Source: JBBDMX01 sp040878035 (GTDB lineage: Bacteria; Planctomycetota; Phycisphaerae; Phycisphaerales; Phycisphaeraceae). From it: 64,000 nt of DNA. The position numbers and the translations under genes were made by a program. The stretch spans positions 1-64,000 of the forward strand of contig JBBDMX010000095.1 of the NCBI GenBank assembly GCA_040878035.1, read 5' to 3'. The notes beneath the pieces were generated by a model that saw nothing but the letters and a program-made list of their open reading frames with translations, made no database searches and was not told the DNA's origin. Below are positions 9,450 to 17,230 of the stretch, in pieces. Each line of letters starts with the position of its first letter. The stretch's first letter is position 1.

Positions 9450-10823
9450 ATGAAACGTCATTGCCAAGCTTATCGTCTGTTTCTTTGTGCCCTGTTGGCC
9501 GCGGCCGCATGGGGCACCGGTGCGGCCCTGGCGCCGGTGAGTCTTGCGGCCGAAACGCGCCCGGCGGCGAAACCCACCGCCGACAAGCCCGACCTGACGC
9601 TGCTCTCGGGTGAGGTGTGGCGTGACGAGACCTTTGGCGTGGGTTTCAACCTGCCCCTGACCGCGACGCTGCGCCGCGAGGTCGCCGACGATGCCGTGGT
9701 CCACGTCATCGGCGACGGGGGTTACATCATCAGCCTGTACATCAAGAAGAGTAAGAGCCAGGTGAACATCGACCAGGTGGTGCAGGCCGCCACGGGACAA
9801 CTGGCGGTCGCCGAGCCGATGGCGGTGCTGATTGCGGAATCCGAGGCGCGGCCGGCGGGTCGGCCCGGCGCGTTGCTCTACTTCGACATTCCCGCCGACG
9901 CCAAACGCAAAGCCTCCGCGCACGTGCTGGGCGAGGGCTTCATGCAGTTGGACCCCACCACCGTCGTGATGCTGCGCCTGGACGTGAAATCGGAGCGCTA
10001 CAAGCAAGCCAAGCCCATTTTCGAGGCGGTCTTCAAGAGCCTGTCGGTGGAGGACCCCGCCAAGATCAACGAGCGCCGCGCCGCCTTGATCGCGACGGGC
10101 CAGGAATGGCACAAGGCCCTGACCATCAAGGACGTCAAGGCCGCACTGGTGCCCGAGCAGTGGTTCCGCATCGTCGCCGAGAATCGCGACATCGGCTACA
10201 TGCAGATCACGCAGAAGGCCGACAAGCAACTCAACTTGGAGGGCGTGACCGTGGAGGTGCGGGCGCGCATCGAGGTCGGCGATCAGGCGTACGACTCGCT
10301 GTCCAACTTTTTCGTTTCCGATGACCGCACACGTGAGATATGGTCGATCCGCACGACGGTCCGGCCGCTGGCGCCCGCCGCGCACCGCCCCGGCGCCAAG
10401 GGAAACGAGACTTCCTGGGCCGAGACCGGGCTGCGCTCGGGTAAGCAGGTCACCGTCAGTCGCGAAGGGCCCGCCGGCGTCAACAAGAGCGAGTGGGACG
10501 CCCCCACCAAAGGTTACCTATCGCAGGTCGAGCTCCAGATGCTCGGTTCCCTGCTGCCGCGGAACAAGGAAGGCGAATACGGCTTCTACGGCTATGTGCC
10601 TAGTGCCTCCAAGATCTCCTTCCGCCGCGAACGCGTCGAGGTGGCCAAGGACGGCACGGTGACGATCCATTCCTGGCCCACGCCAGAGCAGCCGGCGCAA
10701 GTGTCACGCTCTGACGCCAATGGCCGCTTGCTTGAACGTACGCTCGACGAGGGCCGCAAGGTCATTCCGACCAACAAGGCGGAACTAGCCGCCAAGTGGG
10801 GCGTGCGGTGGGACGGGAGGTGA
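9450..10823 (+). CDS. Secreted protein of unknown function with PsbP/DcrB-like N-terminal domain
   Basis: 457 aa. A signal peptide (MKRHCQAYRLFLCALLAAAAWG, cleavage likely near SLAAE) precedes a domain with the pattern typical of small lipoprotein PsbP-like folds (VWRDETFGVGFNLP; GGYIISLYIKKSKSQ; MVLRLDV-like strand; KPIFEAVFKSL). The second half (about 210-457) is a separate beta-rich region containing GYMQITQKAD and GVTVEVRARIEVG. No catalytic motif is recognised. Start ATG at 9450 is chosen because it begins the signal peptide; the frame runs about 200 nt further upstream over the previous gene. The stop codon TGA (10821-10823) directly abuts a GAAAGTG repeat array. Confidence 0.75.
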   Translation: MKRHCQAYRLFLCALLAAAAWGTGAALAPVSLAAETRPAAKPTADKPDLTLLSGEVWRDETFGVGFNLPLTATLRREVADDAVVHVIGDGGYIISLYIKKSKSQVNIDQVVQAATGQLAVAEPMAVLIAESEARPAGRPGALLYFDIPADAKRKASAHVLGEGFMQLDPTTVVMLRLDVKSERYKQAKPIFEAVFKSLSVEDPAKINERRAALIATGQEWHKALTIKDVKAALVPEQWFRIVAENRDIGYMQITQKADKQLNLEGVTVEVRARIEVGDQAYDSLSNFFVSDDRTREIWSIRTTVRPLAPAAHRPGAKGNETSWAETGLRSGKQVTVSREGPAGVNKSEWDAPTKGYLSQVELQMLGSLLPRNKEGEYGFYGYVPSASKISFRRERVEVAKDGTVTIHSWPTPEQPAQVSRSDANGRLLERTLDEGRKVIPTNKAELAAKWGVRWDGR

Positions 10824-10980
10824 GGGGAAAGGGGAAAGTGGAAAGTGGAAAGTGAGAAGTAGAAAGTAAGAAGTGGAAGCAAGGCGCTTACGCCGACGCT
10901 GAGTCCGCGAAGCGTCTGGTATCGTTCTGAACTTTACACTTTTTGCTTTCTGCTTTCTACTTTCTGCTTTCTACTTCCCT
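10824..10980. repeat. GAAAGTG heptamer palindrome flanking a CCAGACGCTT-family unit
   Basis: The left arm (10827-10877) has 7-nt units GAAAGTG, AGAAGTA, GAAAGTA and AGAAGTG. The right arm (10944-10977) has the complementary units CTTTCTG and CTTTCTA. Between them at 10881-10919 is an inverted copy of the CCAGACGCTT...AGCGTCGGCGT unit also found at 44354-44386. The lipoprotein gene on the minus strand takes its stop codon (10971-10973) from the right arm. Confidence 0.85.
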
Positions 10981-11597
10981 CCTTCCGGCAGCGTGAACGT
11001 CATCCCGCGGCGAAGCTTGGGGCGCTGGCGAACAAACCACGCCAGGTGCGCCAGGTACTGCCGCTCCTCTTCCGCGGCACCGGACACGCCGACGCGGATG
11101 GTCACCAGGGTCTTGCCGTCGTCGGCCGCCTGGGCATGGATTTCCGCCTCGCGCCCATCGGGCAAGAGGGCTGTGATAATGGCCTCGGGCATGTCCACCT
11201 GTACCTCGACCTTGCGCGTCACTCGCAGCAGGCCCCAACTGATCTCCTTCACCGCCAGCGGCATATAGTCGCCCACCACCTTCGCCGACGCGTCGAACCA
11301 CGCCTGCTGCCCCCCGCTCAACTGGCCCGCGGTGATGGCCTGCGTCGGATACGCCGGCGGCGGAGCAGGCAGGCTGGCACAACCAAATAATGCCAAGGCA
11401 CACGCATGCAGCCAGACAAGCCGGGGCAAAACATGGCGCCGCCCCGGGTCGCCGGGCGGCCCTTTTGGACTGCGGTGGCCTCGACACCGCTCTAGCTTGC
11501 GGCGGAGCCGTGCTCGTGTCGGCAAGAGCCAAAGCGGCGTCGAGGCCGCCGCACTCCAAAAAGCCCGATCCGCCTGCCTGGCCGTCTTGTCCGCCAT
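10971..11597 (-). CDS. Small lipoprotein, DUF3568-like
   Basis: 208 aa from the ATG at 11597, but probably shorter. A lipoprotein signal (LVWLHACALALFGC, lipobox LFGC) lies at about residues 60-73, so translation more likely begins at the TTG at 11429 (MPRLVWLHAC...), giving about 152 aa. The mature part (DASAKVVGDYMPLAVKEI; EAEIHAQAADDGKTLVTIRV; EEERQYLAHL) resembles DUF3568-type small lipoproteins. The upstream segment is encoded by two repeat elements (11418-11449 and 11463-11562), and the last codons GGG-AAG-TAG lie in the GAAAGTG array. Both ends of this gene therefore appear remodelled by repeats. The TTG has no clear ribosome site. Confidence 0.65.
   Translation of the reverse strand: MADKTARQADRAFWSAAASTPLWLLPTRARLRRKLERCRGHRSPKGPPGDPGRRHVLPRLVWLHACALALFGCASLPAPPPAYPTQAITAGQLSGGQQAWFDASAKVVGDYMPLAVKEISWGLLRVTRKVEVQVDMPEAIITALLPDGREAEIHAQAADDGKTLVTIRVGVSGAAEEERQYLAHLAWFVRQRPKLRRGMTFTLPEGGK
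11463..11562. repeat. TTTGGACTGCGG palindromic element
   Basis: About 100 bp with long imperfect inverted arms. TTTTGGACTGCGGTGGCCTC on the left pairs with a right arm ending GCCGCCGCACTCCAAAA, and a second internal palindrome is GCTTGCGGCGGAGCC. Another copy lies at 42331-42430 inside the HprK-NTase gene. Just beside it (11418-11449) is a diverged copy of the CAAGCCGGGGC...GCCCCGGG palindrome seen at 15.1, 16.7 and 32.3 kb. Confidence 0.85.
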
Positions 11598-11655
11598 GCT
11601 GTCGTTCCTGCTTCACACCGGCTAAAATGAACCTGTCCTACGGAGTGTACCGCAA

Positions 11656-12678
11656 GTGGAATTGACCATCAGCCTGCCCCACGGCGAGGAGCGCCTCGCC
11701 ATGATCGGTTCGGCGGAACGAAATCTCAAGATCATCCGCGAGACGCTGGGGGTGACCCTCACGGCGCGTAACGGCATGCTGCGCATCAGCGGCGACAGCC
11801 AGCCCGTGGGCCATGCCGCCAAGGTGCTTGAGGAACTGGCCGGCGCCGCCCGCCGGCGGCAGCCGATCAACCGCCAGCAACTCCTGGACCTGCTGGCCAA
11901 CGTCGGTCATCGGCACGATCCGGCCGCCGAGGCGGGCATGCCCGATCTCGCCGCGGGCCTGGAGGTTTACGCCCGCGGCCGGCGCGTCAAGCCCATGACC
12001 GACGGCCAGCGCGATTACCTCGACGCCGTGCTGTCCCATGACCTGACGTTCTGCATCGGCCCGGCAGGCACGGGCAAGACCTACCTGGCGGTCGCCGCCG
12101 CCGTCGCCATGCTCCGCCGCGGACAGGTGCGCAAGCTCGTGCTGGTCCGCCCCGCCGTCGAGGCCGGCGAACGCCTGGGCTTCCTCCCCGGCGATCTCCA
12201 GCAGAAGGTCAATCCCTACCTTCGCCCCCTGCTCGATGCCCTGCATGACATGATGGACTTCGAGCAGATCCAGCGCTTCATGGCCGTGGACCTGATCGAG
12301 ATCATTCCCCTGGCGTTCATGCGCGGGCGAACGCTCAACGACTCGATGGTCATCCTCGACGAAGCGCAGAACACCACGCGGCAGCAGATGCTCATGTTCC
12401 TCACCCGCCTGGGCCACGGCAGCAAAATGGTCGTCACCGGCGACACCACGCAGATCGACCTGGACGACCCGCGTCAGTCGGGGTTGATCGACGCGGCCCG
12501 GCGGCTGCGCCGTGTTCGCGGCGTGGCCTTCATGGCCCTGGGCCAGAGCGACATCGTCCGCCACAGCCTCGTGCAACGCATCGTGCAGGCCTACGCCCCC
12601 GTGCGCCGCCCGGCCAGCGCGCCGGACCTGGACCAACCGCCGGACACCGGCGATGATTCGGCCGATAATGAGAAGTAG
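11656..12678 (+). CDS. phoH: PhoH-family ATPase (YbeZ-like)
   Basis: 340 aa cytoplasmic P-loop ATPase of the PhoH/YbeZ group, usually linked to RNA handling and ribosome maturation together with YbeY. An N-terminal KH-like segment (residues 1-90) precedes the ATPase: Walker A GPAGTGKTYL (about 135), RPAVEAGERLGFLPGDL, Walker B MVILDEAQNTT (about 233) and KMVVTGDTTQIDLD, which are the PhoH hallmarks. Start is GTG at 11656 with GGAG 10 nt upstream. The stop codon TAG is supplied by a GAGAAGTAG repeat unit, so the final Glu-Lys is repeat-encoded. It is followed by a PgpH-like gene, the usual partner; ybeY, normally third, is absent here. Confidence 0.93.
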   Translation: MELTISLPHGEERLAMIGSAERNLKIIRETLGVTLTARNGMLRISGDSQPVGHAAKVLEELAGAARRRQPINRQQLLDLLANVGHRHDPAAEAGMPDLAAGLEVYARGRRVKPMTDGQRDYLDAVLSHDLTFCIGPAGTGKTYLAVAAAVAMLRRGQVRKLVLVRPAVEAGERLGFLPGDLQQKVNPYLRPLLDALHDMMDFEQIQRFMAVDLIEIIPLAFMRGRTLNDSMVILDEAQNTTRQQMLMFLTRLGHGSKMVVTGDTTQIDLDDPRQSGLIDAARRLRRVRGVAFMALGQSDIVRHSLVQRIVQAYAPVRRPASAPDLDQPPDTGDDSADNEK

Positions 12679-12716
12679 GAAGTGAGAAGTGAGAAGTAAG
12701 AAGTGAAGAGTGGATT
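12669..12716. repeat. GAGAAGTR repeat array at the phoH stop
   Basis: Tandem GAGAAGTA/GGAAGTGA/GAGAAGTAA units, one-armed, about 48 nt. The array overlaps the phoH stop codon (12676-12678) and ends 22 nt before the start of the 7TM-HD gene. Units of the same kind form the left arm at 10824-10877. Confidence 0.75.
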
Positions 12717-12738
12717 CCTGACGCCCTAAGAACTCCCC

Positions 12739-15039
12739 TTGGCACTATTCCGTTCACCTCGACTCCGCCGCCGCATCACCCCGCGGCCCAGCCAACCGCG
12801 CTGGCTGCTGTGGTGGCGGCCCGAGCGCGCCTGGGCTGCCTTCTACATCGTCGCCCTGACGCTGGTCGCCGGCCTCATCAGCATGCGCGGCCAGGAAGGG
12901 CCACGCTTCGAGGTGGGCCAGACCGTTCCCCGTGCCGTGGTGGCGCGCGTACGCTTCGAGGCCGTCAACAACGCCCAGACCAACAACAAGAAGACCGACG
13001 CCTACGGGGCTCAGCCCGCCGTCTATGTGCCCAACGATGTCTACCTCGAGTCCGTGCGCAAGGACCTCAAGGCTCTGATCGCCCTGGGCAGCGACCGCAG
13101 CATCACCAGCATTGAGCAGATCCCGCCCAAGGTGCGCCAGGACTACCAGCTCGATCCCGAGGGCCGGGCCCTGGCGGAGCTGCGCCTCTTTGGCACGGCG
13201 GCGTCGTCCCAGCCGTCCTGGGAGGTGTTGACGGCCAACCTGATGATCGACCTGGCGAGTCTGGCGGCGCTGGACAGCGCCCAGGCTGCGCAAGAGCGCG
13301 ACAAGACGCAGCGCGCCCCCAACATCATCATCAAGCACCCGACCCGCGGCGAACTGGATCGCTACGACAACGCCATCATCGCCGTGCCCGCTGAGGTGGC
13401 GGCCCTGCGCGACCGCGTGGCGGCGCTGGTCGAGGAGCTGCGCTTTCCGCGCGACCTTCAGCCCTCGATCCTGGCGGTGGTGATGCGCGATCCCCGGCCC
13501 ACCTATTTGCTGGACAGCCAGGAAACCGAGCGGCGCAAGGAATTGGCGCAGAAGAGCCAGCCGGAGGTCAAGCGCACGTTCGATGCCAACCAGGTGATCA
13601 TTCCCGCCGGTACGCTGCTGTCCGAGACGGATGTGAAGTACCTGCGTGCCGAGCAGACTGCCTTCAAGGCGGCGGTCAACACGCTGAGCCTGTGGCTCCA
13701 GCGCATCGCCATCATGGGGCTCATCGCGCTGATCGCCGTGGGCCTTTGGGTCTACATCAGCGCTTATAACGTGCGCATCCTGGAGAATCCCACGCGCGGC
13801 GCCGCCCTGGTCGGCCTGCTGCTGCTGTGCCAGTTGATCGCCGTCACCTTCACCAACCTTCAGCCGGCGTTCGTGATTTTCACCACCGCCGTGCCCGTCT
13901 TGCTGGCGGCGATCGTGCTGGCGATCGCCTACGACCAGCGCTTCGCCGTCGCCACCGGGCTGGTCATGGCGCTGCTGGTGGCCATCAGCCTCAATCTTTC
14001 ACCGGGCCATTTGCTGATCCTGCTGGCGGGCGTGGGCGTCGCGGCGGCGTGCCTCGACGAGGTGCGCACACGATCCCGGCTGGTCCTGGTCGGCCTGTGG
14101 GCCGGCCTGGCCATGGGTGCCACCGCCCTGCTGGTCAACATCGCCCAGCAGCCTCTCACCCCCAGCCTCCAGATCGACCTCATCCGTTTCGACACCATCT
14201 CGGCGCTGGCGGCGGGACTGATCACCGGCCTCTTCGTCCAGGGCGTCCTGCCCGCCATCGAACGCGCCTTCAAAGTCACCACCGCCATGACTCTCAAGGA
14301 GCTGACCGACGCATCGCACCCGCTGCTGCGCCGCCTGGCGCAGGAAGCGCCGGGCACGTATCAGCACTCGCTGCGGCTGGCGGACATCGCCGAAGCCGCC
14401 GCCGACGCCATCGACGCCAATTCCCTGCTCTGCAAGGTCGGCGCCCTCTACCACGACATTGGCAAGATCAACAAGCCGCTCTACTTCATCGAGAACACGA
14501 CCGACGGGCTCAACCGGCACAGCAAGCTTTCGCCGGCGATGAGCCTGCTGATCATCGTGGGCCACGTGAAGGACGGCGTGGAGATGGCGCGTGAATACCG
14601 CCTGCCCGGCCCGCTGCGGCATTTCATCGAGTCGCACCACGGCACCACGCTGGTCGAGTACTTCTACCACGCTGCCCGCAAGCAGAGCGATGCCCAGCAG
14701 ACGCCGGCGCCGACCGAGTTTGAGTTCCGTTACCCCGGCCCGCTGCCCAGGACCCGCGAGGCCGCCATCCTCATGCTCGGCGACAGCGTCGAGGCCTCGG
14801 TGCGCACGCTCGACGAGCCCACCCAGCCGCGCATCCGCCAACTGGTGCACGACCTGGCACAAAAACGCCTGCGCGACGGGCAGTTCAACGAGTGCAACCT
14901 GTCCCTGAGCGAACTGCACAATATCGAGGAATCCATGATCAAGACCGTGAGCGTGATGTACCACGGCCGAGTGAAGTACCCGACGGACCAGAAGAAGGAA
15001 TCGCCGACATCGCCGCCGGTGCAGCAGCGCAGCGCGTGA
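12739..15039 (+). CDS. 7TM-HD family cyclic dinucleotide phosphodiesterase (PgpH/YqfF-like)
   Basis: 766 aa membrane protein of the 7TMR-HD family; characterised members (PgpH) hydrolyse c-di-AMP. Residue 35 onward has a first transmembrane helix (AFYIVALTLVAGLISM), then a long extracytoplasmic HDED-type domain (about 60-310), a bundle of further helices (about 315-510) and a cytoplasmic HD domain. In the HD domain are HPLLRRLAQEAPGTYQHSLR, the metal pair His572-Asp573 in ALYHDIGKINKP, NRHSKLSPAMS, and ESHHGTTLVEYFY. The start is an unusual TTG at 12739, the first possible start after an in-frame TAA at 12727, with no good ribosome site; a repeat array ends just upstream. The phoH neighbour supports the assignment. 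Confidence 0.9.
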   Translation: MALFRSPRLRRRITPRPSQPRWLLWWRPERAWAAFYIVALTLVAGLISMRGQEGPRFEVGQTVPRAVVARVRFEAVNNAQTNNKKTDAYGAQPAVYVPNDVYLESVRKDLKALIALGSDRSITSIEQIPPKVRQDYQLDPEGRALAELRLFGTAASSQPSWEVLTANLMIDLASLAALDSAQAAQERDKTQRAPNIIIKHPTRGELDRYDNAIIAVPAEVAALRDRVAALVEELRFPRDLQPSILAVVMRDPRPTYLLDSQETERRKELAQKSQPEVKRTFDANQVIIPAGTLLSETDVKYLRAEQTAFKAAVNTLSLWLQRIAIMGLIALIAVGLWVYISAYNVRILENPTRGAALVGLLLLCQLIAVTFTNLQPAFVIFTTAVPVLLAAIVLAIAYDQRFAVATGLVMALLVAISLNLSPGHLLILLAGVGVAAACLDEVRTRSRLVLVGLWAGLAMGATALLVNIAQQPLTPSLQIDLIRFDTISALAAGLITGLFVQGVLPAIERAFKVTTAMTLKELTDASHPLLRRLAQEAPGTYQHSLRLADIAEAAADAIDANSLLCKVGALYHDIGKINKPLYFIENTTDGLNRHSKLSPAMSLLIIVGHVKDGVEMAREYRLPGPLRHFIESHHGTTLVEYFYHAARKQSDAQQTPAPTEFEFRYPGPLPRTREAAILMLGDSVEASVRTLDEPTQPRIRQLVHDLAQKRLRDGQFNECNLSLSELHNIEESMIKTVSVMYHGRVKYPTDQKKESPTSPPVQQRSA

Positions 15040-15054
15040 GGGCGCGCAGAATTT

Positions 15055-15127
15055 TTGATTTCGGATTTCGGATTTCGGATTTGAGGGAGCCTCAAGCCGG
15101 GGCAGAGGCTCTGCGCCGCCCCGGGTT
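15055..15127. repeat. TTTCGGA heptamers plus CAAGCCGGGGC palindrome (composite module)
   Basis: About four TTTCGGA units (15055-15082) are followed by the 35-nt palindrome CAAGCCGGGGC...GCCCCGGGTTTCC (15093-15127). The same two modules in the same order and orientation occur at 16637-16719, inside the IMPase-like gene, so the pair moves or spreads as one composite. This copy lies between the convergent ends of the PgpH-like gene and galU. Confidence 0.88.
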
Positions 15128-15143
15128 TCCGACACAGCAAAGC

Positions 15144-16130
15144 TCACCGCTTGGCAATGCTCTTAAGCTGCTCCGCCAGTAACCTTGCGATGGCTTCGAC
15201 GATTTCGCCGCGGTGCTTGCCCGCCAGCGCCAGGGCGATCTGCGTTTCCATCAGGCCATAGGGAATGCCCGTGTCGAAGCGCTGGCCTTCGATGGTGCAC
15301 GCGCCGTAGGCCCCGTCTTTGAGCAGGTGCTCGCGCATATATTCCTGCGAACTGGTGAGCTGGATTTCGCCTTTTTCGCGGAGATTATTGCTGATGTGAT
15401 GGTGCAGGGCGTCGAAGATGGCCGGGGGAAAGATGTGCAGGCCGAAGTGGCACAGGTAGTAGCCCGGCGGCAGGCCCGCCGAACGAAGGTGCTCGCCGGC
15501 GTATTGCTCGCTGGGCTTCTCGTAAATCGCCTGGACCTTGTACGTGCCCTCTGCCGCGTCGATCGGCTCGCCCTTGATCGTGCCAAACAGACTCAGGTGC
15601 TTGCCCGCCGTGGGTTGCACGCCGCTCATCGCCTCGACGCCGCCGACCCCCGCTGCGTGGTACTTGCGGATGAGTTGCGTGGCGCAGTTGTCGCCGTTGG
15701 CGCTGATGTAAATGTGGTCGCCCAGCATGAGCAGGAACGGCTCATCGCCGACAAATTCGCGGGCCTGATACACGGCATCGCCGTAGCCCTCGGGCTTGTG
15801 CTGCGCCACAAAGTGCAGCCGTTCGCCAAACTCCTCCAGCTTTTCGCTCTGGAGAATCGCCCAGTCCTTGCCGCGAAAGGCACGCAGCGTCTCGTCGCTC
15901 ATGCGGCGGAAGTAGTCGCGGTACTGCTTCTCGTCGCCGGGCTGGGTGACGATGCAGATCTCCTCGACGCCGGCGGCGATGGCCTCCTCACCGATGATCT
16001 GGATGATCGGCTTGGCCAGGCCGTCGGCATCGACCAGGGGAAACATCTCCTTCTGCACGGCACTGGAGGCGGGATACTGGCGCGTGCCTCGACCCGCGGC
16101 GGTAATAACGGCTTTGCGGACTTTTCTCAT
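15144..16130 (-). CDS. galU: UTP--glucose-1-phosphate uridylyltransferase
   Basis: 328 aa. Forms UDP-glucose from UTP and glucose-1-phosphate. The N-terminal nucleotide-binding motif AVITAAGRGTRQYPASSAVQKEM is followed by KPIIQIIGEEAIAAGVEEI, the LLMLGDHIY segment with the metal-binding Asp, and GYYLCHFGLHIFPP. Start ATG at 16130, after which KVRKAVITAAGRG begins as in other GalU proteins; 34 extra codons upstream are not conserved in character. It is last in a leftward cluster with an IMPase-like phosphatase (gap 20 nt) and a GHMP sugar kinase, so sugar phosphorylation and activation to UDP-sugar probably run together. Confidence 0.95.
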   Translation of the reverse strand: MRKVRKAVITAAGRGTRQYPASSAVQKEMFPLVDADGLAKPIIQIIGEEAIAAGVEEICIVTQPGDEKQYRDYFRRMSDETLRAFRGKDWAILQSEKLEEFGERLHFVAQHKPEGYGDAVYQAREFVGDEPFLLMLGDHIYISANGDNCATQLIRKYHAAGVGGVEAMSGVQPTAGKHLSLFGTIKGEPIDAAEGTYKVQAIYEKPSEQYAGEHLRSAGLPPGYYLCHFGLHIFPPAIFDALHHHISNNLREKGEIQLTSSQEYMREHLLKDGAYGACTIEGQRFDTGIPYGLMETQIALALAGKHRGEIVEAIARLLAEQLKSIAKR

Positions 16131-16150
16131 GGTGGTACCTGACTCCCTGG

Positions 16151-17230
16151 CTAATGAATGCCTCGCTCGGCGAAGAACTGCCGGATCACCGGCTCGATTG
16201 CGTGGCGCAGCGCGGCGTTGGCGTAGCCGCACCAGTGCACGCCGGTGTGCACGTCCATCGGCGGCCGCAGATCACCGCCCAGCCCGTCGGTGAGGATCAC
16301 CCCGGCCCGTTGCGCTACCAGCATGCCCGCCAGGTCGTAGGGATGACACTCCAAACCGCGAATCGCCTTGCCCGTCTGCTTTTCCAGAATGCGGTAGAAA
16401 AGAGGACGCAGGTCGCAGCAGAAGCGGTCGTGGCCGATCATCAGTTCCACCATCTGCCCCGCGGTGGTGATGTATTGATCGTCGAAGACCGCGGCACTGC
16501 CCGGGGCGACGTCGCCCAGCGTGGCGTGCACGATGCGCTCCATCAGCTCCGAGGCGAGCACCTTGGTGCCGGGGAAAAAGTTGGACACCTGGGCAAAGCC
16601 GTTGAGGAGCGTCGCGGCGGTGCTGGGACCAATCGGAATTTCGGATTTCGGATTTCGGATTTCGGATTTGAGAATTGGGGGATCAAGCCGGGGCAGAGGC
16701 TTTGCGCCGCCCCGGGTTTCCTCACGATAACCCCTGGCCTGTTGCCCGCGCACCGCCACAAACGCATCGGCCCACCCCGCCTTGCTCGTCGGCAACTCCA
16801 CGATGACCGACGCCAACGCATCGGCCACGCTCGTCGCCTCTCCGCGGTCTTCCGCTACTGCTGCGATGAACCACGCCGAGCGCTTGTCGTACATGATGTT
16901 CCGCGTGCCGTCGATCGGGTCAACGATCAGTCTGTACCCGGCCCCTTGATTCGCTTGCGGTTTAGCATCGAACTCTCTGCGCCCACTTTCTCCCATTCCC
17001 TCCGCCACCAACACCAACGGCCGGCACGCCGCGGGCCACGCCGCGATATGTTCCTCGATCACCGGCTCCACATGACGGTCGATCGCGAAGATCGTGTCGC
17101 CGCCCTCCTGCGCCACCGCCGTGGCCATATCTTCCCCGCCATCGCGCGCCGCGATCAGCCGATGGCGCACCGCCACGCCCAGCTCTTCCAGCCGGTGCAT
17201 CCACGCCGATGGTTCGTTGACATCGTTCAC
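16151..17230 (-). CDS. Inositol monophosphatase family protein carrying an in-frame repeat insertion
   Basis: 359 aa Mg-dependent sugar/inositol phosphatase fold. Metal-site motifs are present: LVAEGMGESG with the Glu, DPIDGTRN (metal Asp residues) and the C-terminal HPYDLAGMLVAQRAG. Residues about 168-200 are foreign: the heptapeptide KSEIRNP is encoded by the TTTCGGA array and ETRGGAKPLPRLD by the neighbouring palindrome (16637-16719). The frame is kept, and the family sequence resumes at GPSTAATLLNGFAQ. Its start overlaps the stop of the GHMP kinase by 4 nt (ATGA), so translation is likely coupled. Substrate unknown; operon context suggests a sugar phosphate. Confidence 0.85.
   Translation of the reverse strand: MNDVNEPSAWMHRLEELGVAVRHRLIAARDGGEDMATAVAQEGGDTIFAIDRHVEPVIEEHIAAWPAACRPLVLVAEGMGESGRREFDAKPQANQGAGYRLIVDPIDGTRNIMYDKRSAWFIAAVAEDRGEATSVADALASVIVELPTSKAGWADAFVAVRGQQARGYREETRGGAKPLPRLDPPILKSEIRNPKSEIPIGPSTAATLLNGFAQVSNFFPGTKVLASELMERIVHATLGDVAPGSAAVFDDQYITTAGQMVELMIGHDRFCCDLRPLFYRILEKQTGKAIRGLECHPYDLAGMLVAQRAGVILTDGLGGDLRPPMDVHTGVHWCGYANAALRHAIEPVIRQFFAERGIH
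16637..16719. repeat. TTTCGGA heptamers plus CAAGCCGGGGC palindrome, inside a gene
   Basis: Second copy of the composite module: about 4.5 TTTCGGA units (16637-16669), a short AT-rich joint, then the 37-nt CAAGCCGGGGC...GCCCCGGGTTTCC palindrome (16683-16719). It lies wholly inside the IMPase-like gene and is read through in frame. The heptamer is free of stop codons in every frame on both strands. Confidence 0.9.
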
